Below are positions 63,212-64,000 of a stretch of 64,000 bases of DNA, piece by piece; position 1 is the stretch's first letter; every line of letters begins with the position of its first letter. The DNA comes from CAVOJV01 sp963696325 (GTDB lineage: Bacteria > Pseudomonadota > Gammaproteobacteria > Competibacterales > Competibacteraceae). The DNA lies in the NCBI GenBank assembly GCA_963696325.1, contig CAVOJV010000023.1, positions 5,431-69,430 on the forward strand, written 5' to 3'. The notes beneath the pieces were generated by a model that saw only the letters and a program-made list of their open reading frames with translations, had not been told where the DNA came from and did not search any database. A program made the position numbers and the translations under genes.

Positions 63212-64000
63212 GGTTCTGTTGCGTTAGCTCAATGGGTACCGGTTGGGATAGGCTAGCCGCCTAGAACCTTTCCCTGTCGGCACCCATGATCGACTTCAAA
63301 GGCCACCGCTTCGAAAAAGACCTCATCCTGACTCTGTGTGCGCTGGTAGCTGGCTTACCCGTTAAGCTATCGGAACCTGGAAGAGATGATGGCGGAGCAT
63401 GGCGTCGAGGTCGACCATTCCAACCTTTACCGCAGGGTTCAAAAGTTCACGCCGCAGTGGGAGGCCACCTTTCGGAACGGCAAGAAGCGCCCGGTCGGCA
63501 AGGGCTGGCGGATGGACGAAACCTATATCAAGGTCAAGGGCCAGTGGAAGTACCTCTACCGCGCCGTCGATCGGGACGGCCAGACCCTCGACTTCCTGCT
63601 CACCGCCCATCGCGACAAGCAGGCCGCGCGGCGCTTTTTCAAGAAGGCGGTGCGGCAGCACGGTCTTCCGGCCAAGGTCACGATCGATCAGAGCGGGGCC
63701 AATAGCGCGGCTATCGAGGCACTCAAGGAGGACACCGGTCACACGATCGAGACCCGTCAGAGCCAGTACTTAAACAATCTAGTGGAGCAGGATCATCGCG
63801 CCGTCAAACGAATCGTCCGCCCGATGCTGGGGTTCCAGTCCTTTCGATCGGCCCGGGTGACCCTCCACGGGATTGAACTCATGCACATGATCAAGAAAGG
63901 CCAGATGATCTCTGCCGACACCCAAACATTGTCCGCCGCAGGACAGTTTTATTCATTGGCCGCCTAAAAACCCGCGAGGGTAGCCGAACCGCGCTCGAAA
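63212..64000 (+). mobile_element. IS6-family insertion sequence, right end outside the window
   Basis: The left terminus ggttctgttgcgttag near 63212 resembles IS6-family inverted repeats (GGTTCTGTTGCAAA-like). It carries an IS6-type transposase and cuts into the cassette upstream of attC site 3. The right inverted repeat and the expected 8-bp duplication lie beyond base 64000. Confidence 0.8.
63286..63967 (+). pseudogene. IS6-family transposase, damaged near its N-terminus
   Basis: The start MIDFKGHRFEKDLILTLCAL reads in one frame, and YPLSYRNLEEMMAEHGVEVD onward in another. Joining them needs loss of an extra C near 63336, and the joined frame then meets TAG where IS6 proteins have a Tyr (VRWYLAY). 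The catalytic core is intact: WRMDETYIKVKGQWKYLYRA, VTIDQSGANSAAI and LVEQDHRAVKR. A protein from ATG 63386 (193 residues) would keep the DDE domain but lack the helix-turn-helix, so the copy is probably inactive on its own. Confidence 0.8.

Noticed and set aside
1..64000. CRISPR arrays
   Set aside because: No set of regularly spaced 25-40 bp repeats was seen on either strand.
57434..64000. Integron integrase gene
   Set aside because: No tyrosine-recombinase frame with the intI-type insert is present; only attC sites and cassette genes.

Overview
The window looks like a chromosomal contig from a moderately GC-rich gammaproteobacterium. Supporting features are an rnfE-nth junction, an mnmA-hflD pair, rdgC, a recC-recB-recD operon, typA, pdxH, sodB and a Dpp-type dipeptide transporter, all with gammaproteobacterial character. 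A genus cannot be fixed from the sequence alone; an environmental Competibacter/Chromatiales-like lineage is only a guess.

Bases 1-14,000 hold housekeeping and stress genes: the end of rnfE, nth, an ECF sigma/anti-sigma pair, sodB, a BON lipoprotein, an AsnB-family amidotransferase of the N-acetylglutaminylglutamine-amide type, grxD, hflD, mnmA, a GGDEF-EAL protein and rdgC. A tRNA-Ser(CGA) lies at 14,116. Bases 14,300-28,600 carry threonine aldolase with a TetR regulator, a saccharopine-dehydrogenase-like enzyme, an M23 peptidase, an MFS-acyltransferase fusion, thrC, an acyl-CoA ligase, a DUF1461-like membrane protein, a class I amidotransferase and malate synthase. Bases 28,700-37,400 are recCBD. 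Bases 37,500-44,750 hold a DciA-like gene, an N-formylglutamate-amidohydrolase-like gene and dppABCDF. In dppBCDF the protein sequence is well conserved but every gene is cut by several one-base indels. Bases 44,740-52,500 carry a PatZ-like acetyltransferase, an orphan acyl carrier protein in AT-rich DNA, a candidate small RNA with C-rich anti-Shine-Dalgarno loops, an ABC1 kinase, pdxH and typA.

From about 52,900 the window is accessory. A decayed MazE-like antitoxin is followed by a two-gene unit: an EACC1-type protein and a caspase-like protease fused to a formylglycine-generating-enzyme/sulfatase-like (FGE) domain. This unit closes with a strong terminator and is the best candidate for a conflict or cell-suicide system here. 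A frameshifted acyl-CoA synthetase comes next. Then there is an integron-derived segment with three attC sites and no integrase in the window. Its cassettes, all on the minus strand, encode small GNAT, VOC, DUF1801-like and ABM-like proteins and an M23 peptidase. The M23 cassette gene is split by two separate insertions, an internally deleted ISAzo13-type element with a 3-bp duplication and an IS630 element with a TA duplication, and can be reassembled by eye. The window ends inside an IS6-family element that cuts another cassette.

Single-base frameshifts are common (DUF1841, asnO-like, dppBCDF, the FGE domain and the acyl-CoA synthetase). They mostly fall in homopolymers while motifs stay intact, so consensus error is a serious alternative to gene decay and should be settled before these genes are called dead.
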